Of a stretch of 64,000 nt of DNA, positions 36,011-47,215 are shown piece by piece. Position numbers and translations under genes: made by a program. Below the pieces are notes generated by a model. That model searched no databases, was not told the origin of the DNA, and worked only from the letters and a program-made list of their open reading frames with translations. The DNA is from Ctena decussata. Taxonomy: Eukaryota; Mollusca; Bivalvia; Lucinida; Lucinidae. The stretch's first letter is position 1; each line of letters begins with the position of its first letter. The stretch is taken from positions 97,758,979 through 97,822,978 of the forward strand of contig OZ022501.1 of assembly GCA_963989385.1 (NCBI GenBank), read 5' to 3'.

Positions 36011-36190
36011 TTAATTTAAGGGCTGGCTTGCTAAAAAAGCAGCCCGAGATCGATTCGCTCTGCAGGTAGAAGATCTTTTCAGACATAAATCGGTTCCATT
36101 TCACACAGCCTTTCATTGTCACCTTTCTGATGGTTCAGTATGACTGAAATACTGTTGAAAAGCCCTTGAATTTGAAGTCATTCATCCATT
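36010..36190 (+). mobile_element. SINE family B copy
   Basis: B-box-like GAGATCGATTCGC, then CACACAGCCTTTCATTGTCA and GTATGACTGAAATACTGTTG. Confidence 0.65.
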
Positions 36191-36232
36191 TTTACTTCGA
36201 GCACCAAAAATGAAAATACAATGTACTTGAAT

Positions 36233-36404
36233 AGCAAACAGCTTAGATACAGATGAGGTGGCTCATTATGAGCTACCTCATCTATATCTACACTGTTTGA
36301 ACTCTAGTCTGTCTCAAGATGCTATATATGGCTTAGATGAAACATTTTTTTAAATATTGCAGACATAAATTTTGTCATCTTTTTTAGGTGCTTCAAGGGT
36401 TAAG
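36233..36404. mobile_element. MITE H2 partial copy
   Basis: Hairpin loop GATGAGGTGGCTCATTATGA with the right half and CTTCAAGGGTTAA end; left end missing. Confidence 0.6.
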
Positions 36405-36598
36405 TCTTTGCAATTGCATACCTTTAACCCAAGTCCAACAGATCCACACACCTGTAACAGACACATGGGTTACAATCCACACATATCTGAACACTATATG
36501 CCCCCAGTATCCTGCACATGGATTTAGTGGCAGTTCAAATTTGACCCCCAAACTTTGACTTTTCCAGATCTATATGTGCAAGACAGTATATTACTTAC

Positions 36599-36696
36599 AA
36601 CTGGTCTCTCCGCTGTCAATGATTCAGCAGCTCTGTCTCTACGGCAATTGTTTATCGCTGTCTCAAAACATTGGTTATGGCAACACTTCTGACAGG
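36599..36696 (-). CDS. Exon 2 of the C1-SAM protein: C-terminal half of the C1 domain
   Basis: This 98-nt exon has acceptor TTTCAG and donor GTAAGT. After the split Ala codon it reads CQKCCHNQCFETAINNC and then a basic linker RRDRAAESLTAERPV. Joined to the upstream exon, the spacing is C-x13-C-x2-C-x4-H-x2-C-x7-C, exactly the C1 zinc-ligand pattern, although the two exons lie 21 kb apart. That agreement in both phase and spacing is the main evidence that both belong to one gene. The exon ends in phase 0, matching the next exon. A TTAA-ended MITE begins only 23 bp upstream of its acceptor (36720-36940), so the branch point may lie in transposon-derived sequence. Confidence 0.85.
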
Positions 36697-36719
36697 CTGA
36701 AATGACAAAAAAATTATCT

Positions 36720-36940
36720 TTAACCCATTGCATTCTGGGTATTTTTTGTCGTCTGCTGAAGTTGTCGTCTGCATAAAAAATCAAGAATATTTTGACAATA
36801 TTGGTCTAACCAACTCTTATAGAAATGATGTCTAGGCAGCAAACAGTTTGGATCTCAGACCAGGCCCCACGTTTGTGGGGCCTGATCTGGATCCAAACTG
36901 TTTGCCCAGATACCCCTAAATCCTGAATGGAATAGGTTAA
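36720..36940. mobile_element. MITE H3 copy 3, next to exon 2
   Basis: TTAACCCATTGCATTCTGGG to GAATGGAATAGGTTAA. Its left border is 23 bp from the acceptor of the exon at 36599-36696, so the intron end is MITE-derived. A diverged H2 fragment (36938-37040) abuts it and shares the TTAA. Confidence 0.9.
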
Positions 36941-37040
36941 CTATGGATCCAGATGAGAAGGCTCATCATTAAGCTGCCTCATCTGGATCTATGCTGTTTG
37001 CAATTTCCACTATTTTCAGTTTTGGCTCTTTAAGTGTTTA

Positions 37041-37682
37041 GAGTTGACAAATATACTTTATTGTCAAATGGGTCAGACTATGACCAGTCTACCAAGAACT
37101 GACCATAACTGTAGTGAGTGTTGGATAATCCAAGACAAAAGCTCATCAAAAGTCTTTGAAAAGGGCAATAACTTTGACAAAGCAATCTGATATCAAATCC
37201 AGAAGAACATTAACTTACTGACCATAACAGAAGTGGTTGTTGGATAATCCAGGTAAGCTCAACAAAAGTCTTTGAAAAGGGCCATAACTTTGACAAAGCA
37301 ATTTGATATCAAATCCAGAACAATAAAGAGATTCAAAGCAGAAATAGCATGAATAGTGTATGGCAGCATGGTTGCCAGTCTGAACATACCAGTACTAATA
37401 AAATAACAGACAACATACTGTTCTACACCCTAAATTGTTTGACAGCACAGAACAACTACAACTGTATAATGCTATTGCCAAAAAAGTTGTTAAAATCTGT
37501 GGTAGTTTCATACAGAAACCTAGCTTTCTGAGATAACTTCCTTGCATTTTTGGCAGATACTATATAGACAAGCAGAATTTGACACTTTAAGTTCTTAGAA
37601 TATCTTCTCCCAAAAATGAAGCAGCAGTCCTAAGCAATCATGAAATGTGAACCTCTAGTAAGATAGCTATGGTATTGATGGA
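37041..37682. other. No gene; two ~130-bp related stretches
   Basis: TGTTGGATAATCCA ... AGGGC(C/A)ATAACTTTGACA occurs at 37120-37205 and again at 37229-37330, a mollusc-style repeat. Confidence 0.5.
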
Positions 37683-38480
37683 ATTTTAAAAATTTCATCA
37701 ACAGCTGTTATAGCTAAGTAAAATCCCATCAATAGCTGTTATAGCTAAGTAAAATTGCATCAATAGCTGTCATAGCTAAGTAAAATTGCACAGCTAAGTA
37801 AAATTGCATCAACAGCTGTCATAGCCAAGTAAAATTGCATCAATAGCTGTCATAGCCAAGTAAAATTGTATCAATAACTGTCATAGCTAAGTAAAATTGT
37901 ATCAATAACTGTCATAGCTCAGTAAAATCGCATCAATAGCTGTCACAGCTAAGTAAAATTGTATCAATAGCTGTCATAGCTAAGTAAAATTGTATCTATA
38001 GCTGTCATAGCTCAGTAAAATTGTATCTATAGCTGTCATAGCTCAGTAAAATTGTATCTATAGCTGTCATAGCAAAGTAAAACTGCATCAATAGCTGTCA
38101 TAGCAAATAAAATTGCATCAATAGCTGTCATAGCTAAGTAAAATTGTATCAATAGCTGTCATAGCTAAGTAAAATTGTATCAATAGCTGTCATAGCCCAG
38201 TAAAATTGTATCTATAGCTGTCACAGCTCAGTAAAATTGTTACCTATAGCTGTCATAGCTCAGTAAAATTGCATCAATAGCTGTCACAGCAAAGTAAAAC
38301 TGCATCAATAGCTGTCATAGCAAATAAAATTGCATCAATAGCTGTCATAGCCAAGTAAAATTCCATCAACAGCTGTTATAGCTAAGTAAAATTCCATCAA
38401 TAGCTGTTATAGCTAAGCAAAAATCAATAGCTGTTATAGCAAGGAAAATTCCATCAATAGCTGTTATAGCTATAGTAGAA
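37683..38480. repeat. 31-bp minisatellite
   Basis: About 24 units of ATAGCTGTCATAGCTAAGTA plus AAATTGCATCA. TAGCTGTCATAGCTA is nearly self-complementary at its ends. Confidence 0.95.
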
Positions 38481-38511
38481 TTGCATCGATTCCATTACTA
38501 CAGAATTTAAA

Positions 38512-38636
38512 TGAGTGACTGAGTGAACTAGGGTTAAACGTGGTAGGTCTGACAGAGACGGGGACAGCAGTTTTAAGGTCCCATCCAAAAGATAGGAGGA
38601 GTCTAGTTAACCACTATATTACCACCGCTCCTAATT
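38512..38636 (-). mobile_element. SINE family D, internally deleted
   Basis: On the minus strand GGAGCGGTGGTAATATAGTG, then CTTTTGGATGGGACCTTAAA and GTTTAACCCTAGTTCACTCA. The anticodon to B-box part of the head is lost. Confidence 0.75.
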
Positions 38637-38639
38637 ACA

Positions 38640-39058
38640 GAATAAATAATCAGACCTATCTGCATACAATAGGGCTCACCTAACTGGTGTTACTTATAAT
38701 ATTTTAAAAAAACCTGAAATTATTAGGCTGCCAATGCTGACCCTTTAGTGACCATGCAGCTCTTTTGTGATTAAAGGCCAGCAAGTTTATGGCTAAAACA
38801 TTTAGGGTGGGGGGAGGGGTATTTATTAGCTAGGGTCAATATATAGGAAACATAATAATGTAAGGTCAGTGAGACACAAGACACATTATTTTGTTTTACA
38901 TAATTATTACATATGTTGCTACAGACATTCAAACTCATATAATAAAAGATTTACAATGAAACACCCTGGGTAGATGGGTAAAATACAAGGTAGGTCAGGA
39001 CATCAGTAAGTTCAAGCAGAAAATCAGAAACCCACCATATAATTTTCCTAGCCAATAT
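38640..39058. other. No gene seen
   Basis: Unremarkable. Confidence 0.35.
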
Positions 39059-39285
39059 CAAGGGCGTAGCTACGTATACGGCAAATACGCAAGTGCGTAT
39101 TGAAATTTTGTCAAAATTGACAAAATTTCAAAAAGCACCTGCAAATTTGCATGCTGAAAATTTATAAATTAGACAAGATTTCAATACCAATTACCAAAGT
39201 GGCTGAAATACTAGCTTTCCCTTCAAGAAGTAGAGAATAAAACATGGTTGTGCGTATTATGAAATTGTCCCTAGTTACGTCCCTG
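39059..39285. mobile_element. hAT-like MITE, AGGGCGTAGCTACG ends
   Basis: CAAGGGCGTAGCTACG at the left is mirrored by CTAGTTACGTCCCTG at the right, ends of the CAGGGGCGTAGC type seen in hAT MITEs. No exact 8-bp duplication visible. Confidence 0.6.
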
Positions 39286-39633
39286 AATATGACAAATTTT
39301 TATGCAATGTGGAATAACAGAGGATTTTAAATTTCTAAAAATATTTGTAAAATGTAAAAAAGGAACTATTCTCAACTGCTCTTAAGATACTTATTATCTA
39401 GGACAATGAATAACGAACATAATCTTACATTTAAAAACCCTATTAGCTCTGGTGGCTTAACTTTACAGACAAAAATCTGAATAAAGTGGCACCACCAAAA
39501 ATAAGCTGATCCCGATTTGGCACAAAATCGGCTAAAAATAAGTGCAACATTCTATAAATACTTGTCTCGGGTCCAATATAGAATCAATCTTAATTGAGAA
39601 AGTCTTCGGCAGCCAGATTGTGCAGAGTCAGAA

Positions 39634-39830
39634 TTGCAATCTCAGTCTCACTCCTTCTGTAATTCTAAAAATTGGGTCACCTTAAATAATGATTTACCGT
39701 AATTGTCCTAAAAATGGAACAATTTGGAATTGCAACCTCAGTCTGTCCTTCGGTGAAACTTCTAAAAATTGGGTCACCTAAAATTATAATTTAATTACCA
39801 TAATTGTCCAAACAATGAAACAATTTGGTT
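39634..39830. repeat. Two-unit ~100-bp tandem duplication
   Basis: AATTGCAATCTCAGTCTC...CTAAAAATTGGGTCACCT... AACAATTTGG appears twice. Confidence 0.7.
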
Positions 39831-39844
39831 TTACAATGCAGCAA

Positions 39845-39989
39845 AGCCACAAACGGCTCATTATAAGCCGCCTTATCTCCATCTACACTGTTTGCTTTCT
39901 ATTCTTTATATTCTCAATAGAAACAGCTCTGACCAAACTTTTTATCTTAAATTTTGCAGACAAAATTTTGTTGGCACTTTAAGGGTTAA
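39845..39989. mobile_element. MITE H2 partial copy
   Basis: GGCTCATTATAAGCCGCC loop and TTGGCACTTTAAGGGTTAA end. Confidence 0.65.
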
Positions 39990-40205
39990 AGCAATAGATG
40001 GATGCATTACGTGCGATTTTACTTCCTTTTTAACACTATTTCAGTCATATTAGGTCCATGGGAGGGTGATAATGAAATGCCCTGCGTGTAATGGAACCCT
40101 GTTTAGGGTTGAAAGATTTACGCCTCCAGAGGGCTCAAACCAGGGACCACTAGATCAGTAAGGCCAGTGCTAAACCTACTGCACTACCTGGGCACTCCAA
40201 GCGTT
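39990..40205 (-). mobile_element. SINE family B, full copy with tRNA-like head
   Basis: On the minus strand GGAGTGCCCAGGTAGTGCAG, B box CCTGGTTTGAGCCC, then CAGGGTTCCATTACACGCAG and TAATATGACTGAAATAGTGT. The head has both promoter boxes. Confidence 0.7.
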
Positions 40206-40559
40206 AATTAAAAGCATAATCAATAATGACATGAAACCACATTCCTGGGATAACACTATTTTAATACTTTTTTAAATCTTCTAATTTTCCATATTAAAAT
40301 TAAAATAACATGATGAAATTTGCTTTTATGTCTTCTTAAGATGACGATCTGTAAATTTACGAGGCATGAAACAAGTTTTGAATATAATGGGAACTGGGAA
40401 GTTAATATTATGAAACTATAATAATTCATACAACTTTTAATACATGCAATAGCGCATGAATAGAGGAAAGCCAGGCTATTGTGAATCACACAGTTCATTC
40501 ACTTTTAAAAACTTAAAGAACACTGCAAGAACTATTTCATTTAAATGCTGAATGCCAGT

Positions 40560-40860
40560 GATTCATGAATTTTTGTTCATTATCAGTTCCATGAAAGGAC
40601 AGTACACCCCTGCGAAATTTGTTCTAGAACTAACATAAAGTTCTTGAACATTCAAGAACTTTTGTTGAACCTTTAGAACTGTTATAGAACTGATAAAACA
40701 GTTCTTGAACTGTGGTTCTGGAACCTGAATCGTTCTTGAACACTGGTGAGTGATGCCCAAGAATGGACAGTTCATTAACTGCATCACCATCAACCATTTC
40801 AAATGTCTTGAAAAGTAAGTCTATATCCTTCACTTCAAGAACTGAAAAGCTAACTTTGAG
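40560..40860. repeat. AGTTCTTGAAC-rich repeat
   Basis: GTTCTTGAAC and GTTCTAGAAC half-palindromes recur irregularly; similar logic to 42300-43250 but with TTCTTGAA. Confidence 0.55.
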
Positions 40861-40869
40861 TGATTTATT

Positions 40870-41030
40870 TTTCAGTTGTTCAACAACTTCAACAACAATA
40901 TTCTAGTGGTGGTGCCTCCCGTGCCCCTTCTCATCCTGACCATTGGAAAGCTGAACTTTGAGTGCAGATTTATTTTTCAGTTGTTCAACAACTTCAACAA
41001 CAATAACTTGAAAAGGATTATCATTATCAG
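40870..41030. repeat. ~105-bp direct duplication
   Basis: TTATTTTTCAGTTGTTCAAC then AACTTCAACAACAATA occurs at 40866 and again at 40971, with TGACCATTGGAAAGCTGAAC between. Confidence 0.7.
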
Positions 41031-41256
41031 ACAGGTTATATACTTAATCAGCAAAGGACTGTACTTCATCAGGCCTGAAAAATGCCTCCCATCCCATCTA
41101 CTGCACGCTTAAAGAAGCTTGTATCCTTAATATGGTGAATACGGTATTCAAAGGTTAAGAGTAAATGTGTCCCCAATTGGTAAGTATTGTCATAATAACT
41201 TGTCATGAACTTTAATTCTTATTACCATAACCATTCTAAATATTGGCACAGAATTG

Positions 41257-41330
41257 CCTAAGCAAATTGTGTTGACAAAGATCAGACCGCTCTATAAGCA
41301 GTCTGATCTTGGTCCACACTGTTTGCCCAA
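41257..41330. repeat. Hairpin H4 copy, diverged
   Basis: AAGATCAGACCGCTCTATAA / AGCAGTCTGATCTTGGTCCA core and ACTGTTTGCCC end. Confidence 0.7.
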
Positions 41331-41697
41331 CCCTCAGAAAGTTTGACCTTGACGGACACTCAAATTTTAGAATATTAATCCTAATATTTTTTATATGATC
41401 TCAATATCTGAGCCTATTACAATATATTATTCTATAAACAGTACTAAATAATTAATTAAGTTTTCTACCAATTATAATTACACGCCCATTTGAAGTAAAA
41501 ACATATTTCATATGACATTTTCAAAGCGACACTGTCGTAAGTTTGACGTCATCGGCGTACAGTTTTTCATGTAAACCCAGCTCGTAGGTTACTAGGTTAA
41601 TGGTGTTCCTTTCCTATATCCTATTACTGAATATCTCATCAGTTTTTGCGATCTTATTACGGCACGAAATAACGCTAAATATCCCGACAAATGCATG

Positions 41698-41765
41698 AGC
41701 AAACAGTGCAGACCCTGATCAGACTACTTCTAAAAAACAGTCTGATTAGGGTCTGCACTGTTTGC
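41698..41765. repeat. Hairpin H4 copy
   Basis: GCAAACAGTGCAGACCCTGA and TAGGGTCTGCACTGTTTGC arms; loop CTTCTAAAAAACAG. Confidence 0.85.
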
Positions 41766-41769
41766 AAAA

Positions 41770-42300
41770 TTTTTCAAGATCCAACCATCTCTTATCAATG
41801 AAATTTAAAATGTCGAATGGAATACAGACTGAACAGTGCATTATAGCTCTGGTTGAGATGTTTGAATATTTACGTATAAATACAGTTGTTATTACGGGTT
41901 TATCGCGGGCTTTCCTTCTTTTCTTTTATTTTTGTACCTTTAATTAATCATATAGATACAAAATTCTATCCATTTATGGCTGGTTAACACATAGCAATTA
42001 CCTTAGATATTCTAAGTATTGGCACAGGCATCAAAGTCTAAGCAAATATTGTAGACCATTCCGAGTGTTCCCGATTGGGTTCTGATCTAAGAGTGAACAC
42101 CGTCAGTTCATTTGACAGATTCATATACTGTGTATACACTGAGACTTTTGTGAATGCTAAATATGTTAAAATCAGGGGTGCCACATTGCAAGGAGGACTT
42201 TAGTTTCTACCATGCTGTGGGCATTGCCCCAATGTGCCACTGGTGCCTGGTTACTCTGGTAACAGTTACTTTGACTGCTGACTCTTCTCACACCCCCTGC
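41770..42300. other. No gene seen
   Basis: No signature. Confidence 0.35.
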
Positions 42301-42304
42301 CCAA

Positions 42305-43255
42305 AATAGTTCATGACTTCATGAACAGTTCATAAATAGTTCATGAACAATGGTTCATGAACACTTCATGAACTGAGTGATTTGACAAATAAATATATCA
42401 TGAACCAGTCATAACCTATAAGTTCTTGAACTGTAAGTTCATGAACCATCATTGAAGTTCATCAACTAACCTTTGATGAACTTCATGCTCATAGACAAGT
42501 TTCATGTTCAGGAACTTGTTGGTCATTTCATGAACAGTTCATGAACATGTAGTTAAAAAAATAATAGTTCTTGAACAATTTATGAGCTCCATTTTCACCA
42601 ATTGCAAGTTTATGTACTCATCTTTGAAACAGTTCACACAGTATTTGTCCAATGTTCTAAAGTATGACAGCTTAGTGGGTTCTGTACTTACTGTATCTTC
42701 TGGTACATAGATTGGTAATACTGCTGTCAAAATTATATCATAATGGGATTAAAATATTAAAATCTACATGCATTATTATACTGTTTATGTAAAAGTATGT
42801 TTCGTATTATGGCTATATGTTGATCGAGCTGCAAAAGGTCATCATTAAATAGTCATTTCTGAATGGTTCATGAACTATCTGATTCATGAACTATTCATGA
42901 AGTGATAGTTTATGATCAGTTCATAAACCAGATATTTCATAAACAGTTTGCCACTGATAATATTTCAAGAACTAATTCATGGACTGGGTAATTCATAAAT
43001 TATCTGGCTCATGAACTGTTCATTAACTCCCATTTGTTGTTCATTGACTATTGATGAAAATGGCTCATGAATGGTCCGTGAAATATTAATGAAACATTCA
43101 TGAAAATAGTTCAAGACCTTAATTATTCATGAAAGGGATTTTTCCTGAATTATCTGGCACATGAAGTATTCATGAACTGCCATTTTTCTTCCAAGGACTA
43201 TTCATGAAAATGGTTCATGAAGTTTTTATGAACCATTCATGACTTTTTGCAGAGG
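42305..43255. repeat. TTCATGAAC-rich irregular repeat
   Basis: The palindrome GTTCATGAAC and its variants recur about every 15-40 bp, with no fixed period, in two blocks split by unrelated sequence (42550-42860). A third block is at 59390-59620. Confidence 0.75.
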
Positions 43256-43765
43256 ACAGTGCAGAATTTCCAGTCTGCCAATAAAATTATCATGTCTAGA
43301 GACTGTGGTTGAATAAATTTTCACACCTTTATCTTTGCAAGTAGCAAGGGGGAGGGGGTGGGGAGGGGGAGGGGGTAGAGAAGAGGAACGAGACTACCCT
43401 GGCAGCAGCAAAAATAGCCATCAGAGGAGATGGCAAATCCCCCGACCGAAGACCCCCATGGGCCTTGGTAAAAAGGGTGAACTTCAAAACACATATTAGT
43501 AATATATTGTCGTTCTTTTATGCTTCGGATTGACATTAACTGTTAACAGATGCATGATTATCTAACACTCAGACTAAAACAGTATGCTTGAGTGCTAAAA
43601 AGAGGTAATATCTCAAACAGCCACCATATACACAAATGTATAGCATACGATACATTCAACTTTCAAAATGTGTGAATAGCTTCTAAAGTACAAGCCCTAC
43701 AAACCTAATTTTGAGCTCTCTAGTAAGTGAATTTGGACAAAGAATCCAAATCTGGAAAAAAAAAA

Positions 43766-43767
43766 TT

Positions 43768-43805
<38 letters not shown>
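43766..43805. repeat. T12 followed by G28 homopolymers
   Basis: A run of A, then T, then 28 G in a row; opposite strand to the C tract at 29896. Confidence 0.9.
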
Positions 43806-43808
<3 letters not shown>

Positions 43809-43899
43809 GGGAATGTGGAGGGGTAAGAGAGAGTTAGGAACACTGGTAAGATATCACAGCATGATCATCAATATTCTAAAAGGTTCACGGTTATTCAAA

Positions 43900-44990
43900 T
43901 TCTGGAGCTGGCCAGGGTTATACAGTTATGGAGCAGAGACTCAAACAGCAGCTCAAACTACCAAAGGGAAATAATTCACTAGGTCTAAAAGCAAGAGTTA
44001 TCATTCATGTATGAGACAAATTGTCATGACCTGTTCTGCATATCTGTGAAGTATCATGAAAATATTTCAAAACGTATTCAAGCTATGGAGCGGACACTTA
44101 AAATCATCAAAGGGAAATAACTCCAAAAGTAAGAAAGCAAGAGTTGTCATTCTTGTTCGCGACACATCATCATGACCTGTTCTACATATCTGTGAAGTAT
44201 CATGAAAATATTCCAAAAGGTATTCAAGTTATAGAGCGGACACGAAATCACACCTAAAACCATCAAGGGGTAATAACTCATAAAGTAAGAAAGCAGGAGT
44301 TGTCTTTCTTGTTCGCGACACATCGTCATGACCTGTTCTACATATCTGTGAAGTATCATGAAAATATTCCAAAAGGTATTCAAGTTATAGAGCGGACACG
44401 AAATCATACCTAAAATGATCAAGGGGAAATAACTCAAAAAGTAAGAAAGCAAGAGTTGTCATTCTTGTTCGCGACACACCGTCATGACCTGTTCTACATA
44501 TCTGTGAAGTATCATGAGAATATTCCAAAGGGTATTCTAGCTATAGAGCGGACACGAATCTGCCAAAAAATCACACCTAAAACTATCAAGGGGAAATAAC
44601 TCAAAAAGTAAGAAAGCAAGAGTTGTCATTCTTGTTCGCGACACATCGTCATGACCTGTTCTACATTTCTGTGAAGTATCATGAAAATATTCCAAAGGGT
44701 ATTCAAGTTACAGAGCGGACACGAATCTGCCAAAAAATCACCAAAGGGGAGATAATTCAAAAAGTACAATAGCAAGAGTTACCATTCTTGTACGCGACAC
44801 ATCGTCATGACCTGTTCTACATAACTGTGAAGTATCATGAAAATATTCCAAAGGGTATTCAAGATATAGAGCGGACAAGAAAGTGTTTACGGACCGACGG
44901 ACAGACGGACGGACGGACGGACGGACGGACGGACGGACGGACGCCAGGCTCATCGCTATATCCCCCGAACCTTTTGGTCGGGGGATAAAA
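43900..44990 (+). mobile_element. Element with ~140-bp tandem repeats, (ACGG)n and terminal hairpin
   Basis: About six units of roughly 120-165 bp with AAGCAAGAGTTGTCATTCTT, ACACATCGTCATGACCTGTT and CATGAAAATATTCCAAAGGG. Then a GGACGGACGGACGG tract (44893-44942) and the hairpin ATCCCCCGAACC / GGTCGGGGGAT. The left end was not found. Confidence 0.75.
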
Positions 44991-45392
44991 ATTGCATTAT
45001 GGTCCACATATTTTTTTTATCTGAAATCATTTGCAGACTCTATAACTTTATTGTGCATGTCCTTGATATCGTATGAATTCTTTGTTTTGGATATTTTTTT
45101 TGCTTTACATTTTTTGCAAGTTTCCATCACGAAAAATGAAAACAGTAAAATAAATACAATTTAGTCTCACGCGCCAGACATTATGTAGAGACAAAATCAT
45201 ATAATTCTAAAAGAAATGCTTTTATGAGCCAAAATATAGAAATTGAGCAATTACCTGTGGGGAAACGCACCTGTTATAGTATTACCCCTAAATATTTGTA
45301 CATTTCAACCAAGTCTATAATAATGAACTTTTTCAAGTCCATATTTGGTCATCTTACAAGTTGTCCCATTTCTGGATGTTTTTACAACATCT

Positions 45393-45466
45393 GGCAAACA
45401 GTGCAGACTGCAGACCCCGATCAGACTACTCCTTAGGAGCAGTCTGGTCTTGTTCTACACTGCATG
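45393..45466. repeat. Hairpin H4 copy
   Basis: GGCAAACAGTGCAGACTGCA ... GACTACTCCTTAGGAGCAGT core; the right end is changed to CTACACTGCATG. Confidence 0.75.
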
Positions 45467-45469
45467 ATC

Positions 45470-47145
45470 CGACAGGACTGCCCAATACTTACAGAAACAG
45501 GGTACGCAGCTTCCAAGGTGAATTACGTGCAATTCTGCTTGCACAGATTATCCAAATGTGATGTTAACTGATACCCTTGCTAGTCCGATACATTGTCAGT
45601 AATAAAATAATTATTCATATAAACGATATTATATTTCCTAACTTTTTCATGTCCTTTTCAAAGATACAGACATTTAAACTTATCAGACAGGATTCAAAAT
45701 CAGACCACTGATTGCTTTTTTCAAAATATAAAAGTACTCTTACCTCAGGATGGGAGAAAATACAGAAGTACATACATTACATGAGTCATGCTGCTTTTTA
45801 TTTTGTATTTATTATTTATTTCATGCTCAATTAGTCACCTTAGTATAGAATGATGGACTGATGATATCGTGTTCTATGTCCTTTGCAACAGCAGTTTGTC
45901 AAATTGAAACGATGATAGGATGATAATGAAAGGCTGTGCACAATCCAGCAATGTCTGTGATTGAATAATTCAATTTGAAGCCAGTGCAAAACTAACTAAC
46001 TCTTGGTAATGCCATAGATTCAGGTCATGCAGATAACTCTGCCATATGAGCTTGGTCTACACTGTTTGCCATGACACAGGAATTTTTGTTATTACAAGAT
46101 TATCTCAGTCACTTATATCTCAAAGTGGTTACTTCAATCAGTGAATTTGTATAGAGTTATAAAACTCTTACTGATGATCTGTGTTGCCTAATGGATTTTT
46201 AGAAATGAGATTTTCTTAAAAATTGTGAGACTCTTCAAGCAACTCAAACAGGTCAAAACCTTGCAGTTCATGTCTTTATGCAACTACAAGCTCAATTAAA
46301 CAAACATAAAATTAAGCAGCACTGTCTTAGCACAATTAGTTCCTGCCCACTGCCTACCTTATTATTTTGTTTCTCTCTTTGTAAAATTAGTCTGAAGTTT
46401 GCATTTCTGCCTATAATAAGTGAGAATCCAAAATCTTACTGAAATATGTTTCCAGAAGGGCAAAATTAAGTGATATTTGATCACACTTAGTCAAACTTGG
46501 CATGCATGTTTGTGATTAGAGTGGTTCATTTCAACTTTCTGTAATTCAAACTACTGTTATCCTTTGGACTTAATTCGAGATAATAACTGACATTCGATTG
46601 CAGAACCCATCAAAATCTTGTATCCATCCTTCTTTCCCCATACTTCACACCCAAGTACAATAAAACCCAATACAGGTGTACCAAGTCAACCCTGATCAGA
46701 AGCTGTGTTTTATCACCCTTCCTAATGTCATCCAGTAACTCAATCTGGGCTATAAGATTGCTTAACTAAGTTATAAATTGGATATCAAATCCAAAAATAA
46801 AAGGCTTTTGTCAATAGATCTTGTTCCCCATATAACTGAATGACCTACAGAAAGAGGGAAAAGGTACCTTAATTCATTTTTGTTAATCTGCCATTACTTA
46901 ATTAAAATTGGATATACATGTACATTGTTTGCCATCATTTTTGCTTTTTCTCTGTACACCAAGTAACTGAAAAAAATGAATCAACCGCATTTCAAAGTCA
47001 AAGACAAAGACAGAATGTACCATTTTGAGAAGCTGTCTGATCAAGATCTGAGCACAGCCTGATCTTGATCTTTTTTTGTCTCTTACCATGACCCATCCCC
47101 TCCCTCTCTAAAATGAGGACTAGAATGATTTAAAGTTAAGGGTAA
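45470..47145. other. No gene; SINE B scrap and half hairpin
   Basis: 45905-45958 matches SINE family B in reverse (GATAATGAAAGGCTGTGCAC). 46050-46073 ends CTTGGTCTACACTGTTTGCC like half an H4. No exon seen. Confidence 0.5.
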
Positions 47146-47215
47146 ATTACAGTGTATTATGAAAATTTGGGGTTAAACCATGGTTTAACCCCAAATTTTC
47201 ATTATACACTGTAAT
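47146..47215. repeat. 70-bp near-perfect palindrome
   Basis: ATTACAGTGTATTATGAAAA ... centred on AAACCATGGTTT; one or two mismatches between arms. Confidence 0.9.

Noticed and set aside
37683..38480. CRISPR-like regular array
   Set aside because: Whole units repeat without unique spacers; it is a minisatellite in a eukaryotic genome. The same applies to the other arrays.
42690..42730. Minus-strand open segment ending in GTAAGT
   Set aside because: An extra exon here would break the exact C1 spacing produced by joining 57655-57702 to 36599-36696; the acceptor is poor.
44788..44988. ORF with repeated DGRT
   Set aside because: Translation of the (ACGG)n microsatellite at the end of a repeat element.
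45735..45790. Minus-strand segment containing C-x2-C before a GTAAGA donor
   Set aside because: It considered as a missing part of the C1 domain, but it lies on the wrong side of exon 1 and the spacing does not fit.
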